Shown: piece by piece, positions 57,427-57,482 of the stretch | Position numbering within the stretch: the first letter of the stretch is position 1 | Layout of the letters: every line of letters starts with the position of its first letter | NCBI GenBank assembly: GCA_018812825.1 | Contig: JAHJCJ010000012.1 | Location: forward strand, 1 to 57,482 | Direction: 5' to 3' | Source: Candidatus Omnitrophota bacterium | GTDB taxonomy: Bacteria; Omnitrophota; Gorgyraeia; Gygaellales; Profunditerraquicolaceae | DNA length: 57,482 nucleotides | Program-made: the position numbers and the translations under genes | The notes under the pieces: generated by a model | The model's database searches: none | Told to the model about the DNA's origin: nothing | The model's input: only the letters and a program-made list of their open reading frames with translations

Positions 57427-57482
57427 ACACTTACTCCTATAATAAAGAAGCTATAGTTATTTCCTTAAGTTGCTTAAACACA

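Overview
This window is gene-dense, mostly minus-strand, and looks like a bacterial chromosome. The gene content suggests an anaerobe or microaerophile with an outer membrane; taxonomy cannot be fixed from this sequence alone. Recognisable blocks, left to right: a truncated outer-membrane/porin-like gene; a repeat-rich secreted helical protein; a c-di-GMP-I (GEMM-I) riboswitch with terminator upstream of a secreted protein; a long minus-strand run (DUF2062, GNAT, CysD/CysN-type sulfate activation, membrane phosphodiesterase, GT39, radical SAM/SPASM, and a B12-type radical SAM gene split by one TAA); a PilZ protein; two initiator tRNAs plus a decayed fragment; ftsB-eno; a compact FtsH-like protease with an overlapping lipoprotein gene; a complete rnf operon; tRNA-Thr and tRNA-Phe; two cold-shock genes whose leaders each carry a terminator-like hairpin; a cNMP/ParA-like/patatin fusion; housekeeping genes (uppP, nadA, mnmA, birA and others); a sulfur-transfer cluster (AIR-synthase-like, NifS, LarE, NifU); a mazG gene with an apparent 1-nt frameshift; and a large redox/oxidative/nitrosative stress cluster. 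The strongest leads are the GEMM-I leader, the paired csp leader architecture, the cNMP-ParA-patatin fusion and the sulfate-activation/phosphodiesterase/radical-SAM neighbourhood. All calls were made by eye from the sequence and the ORF track; no database searches or folding programs were run.
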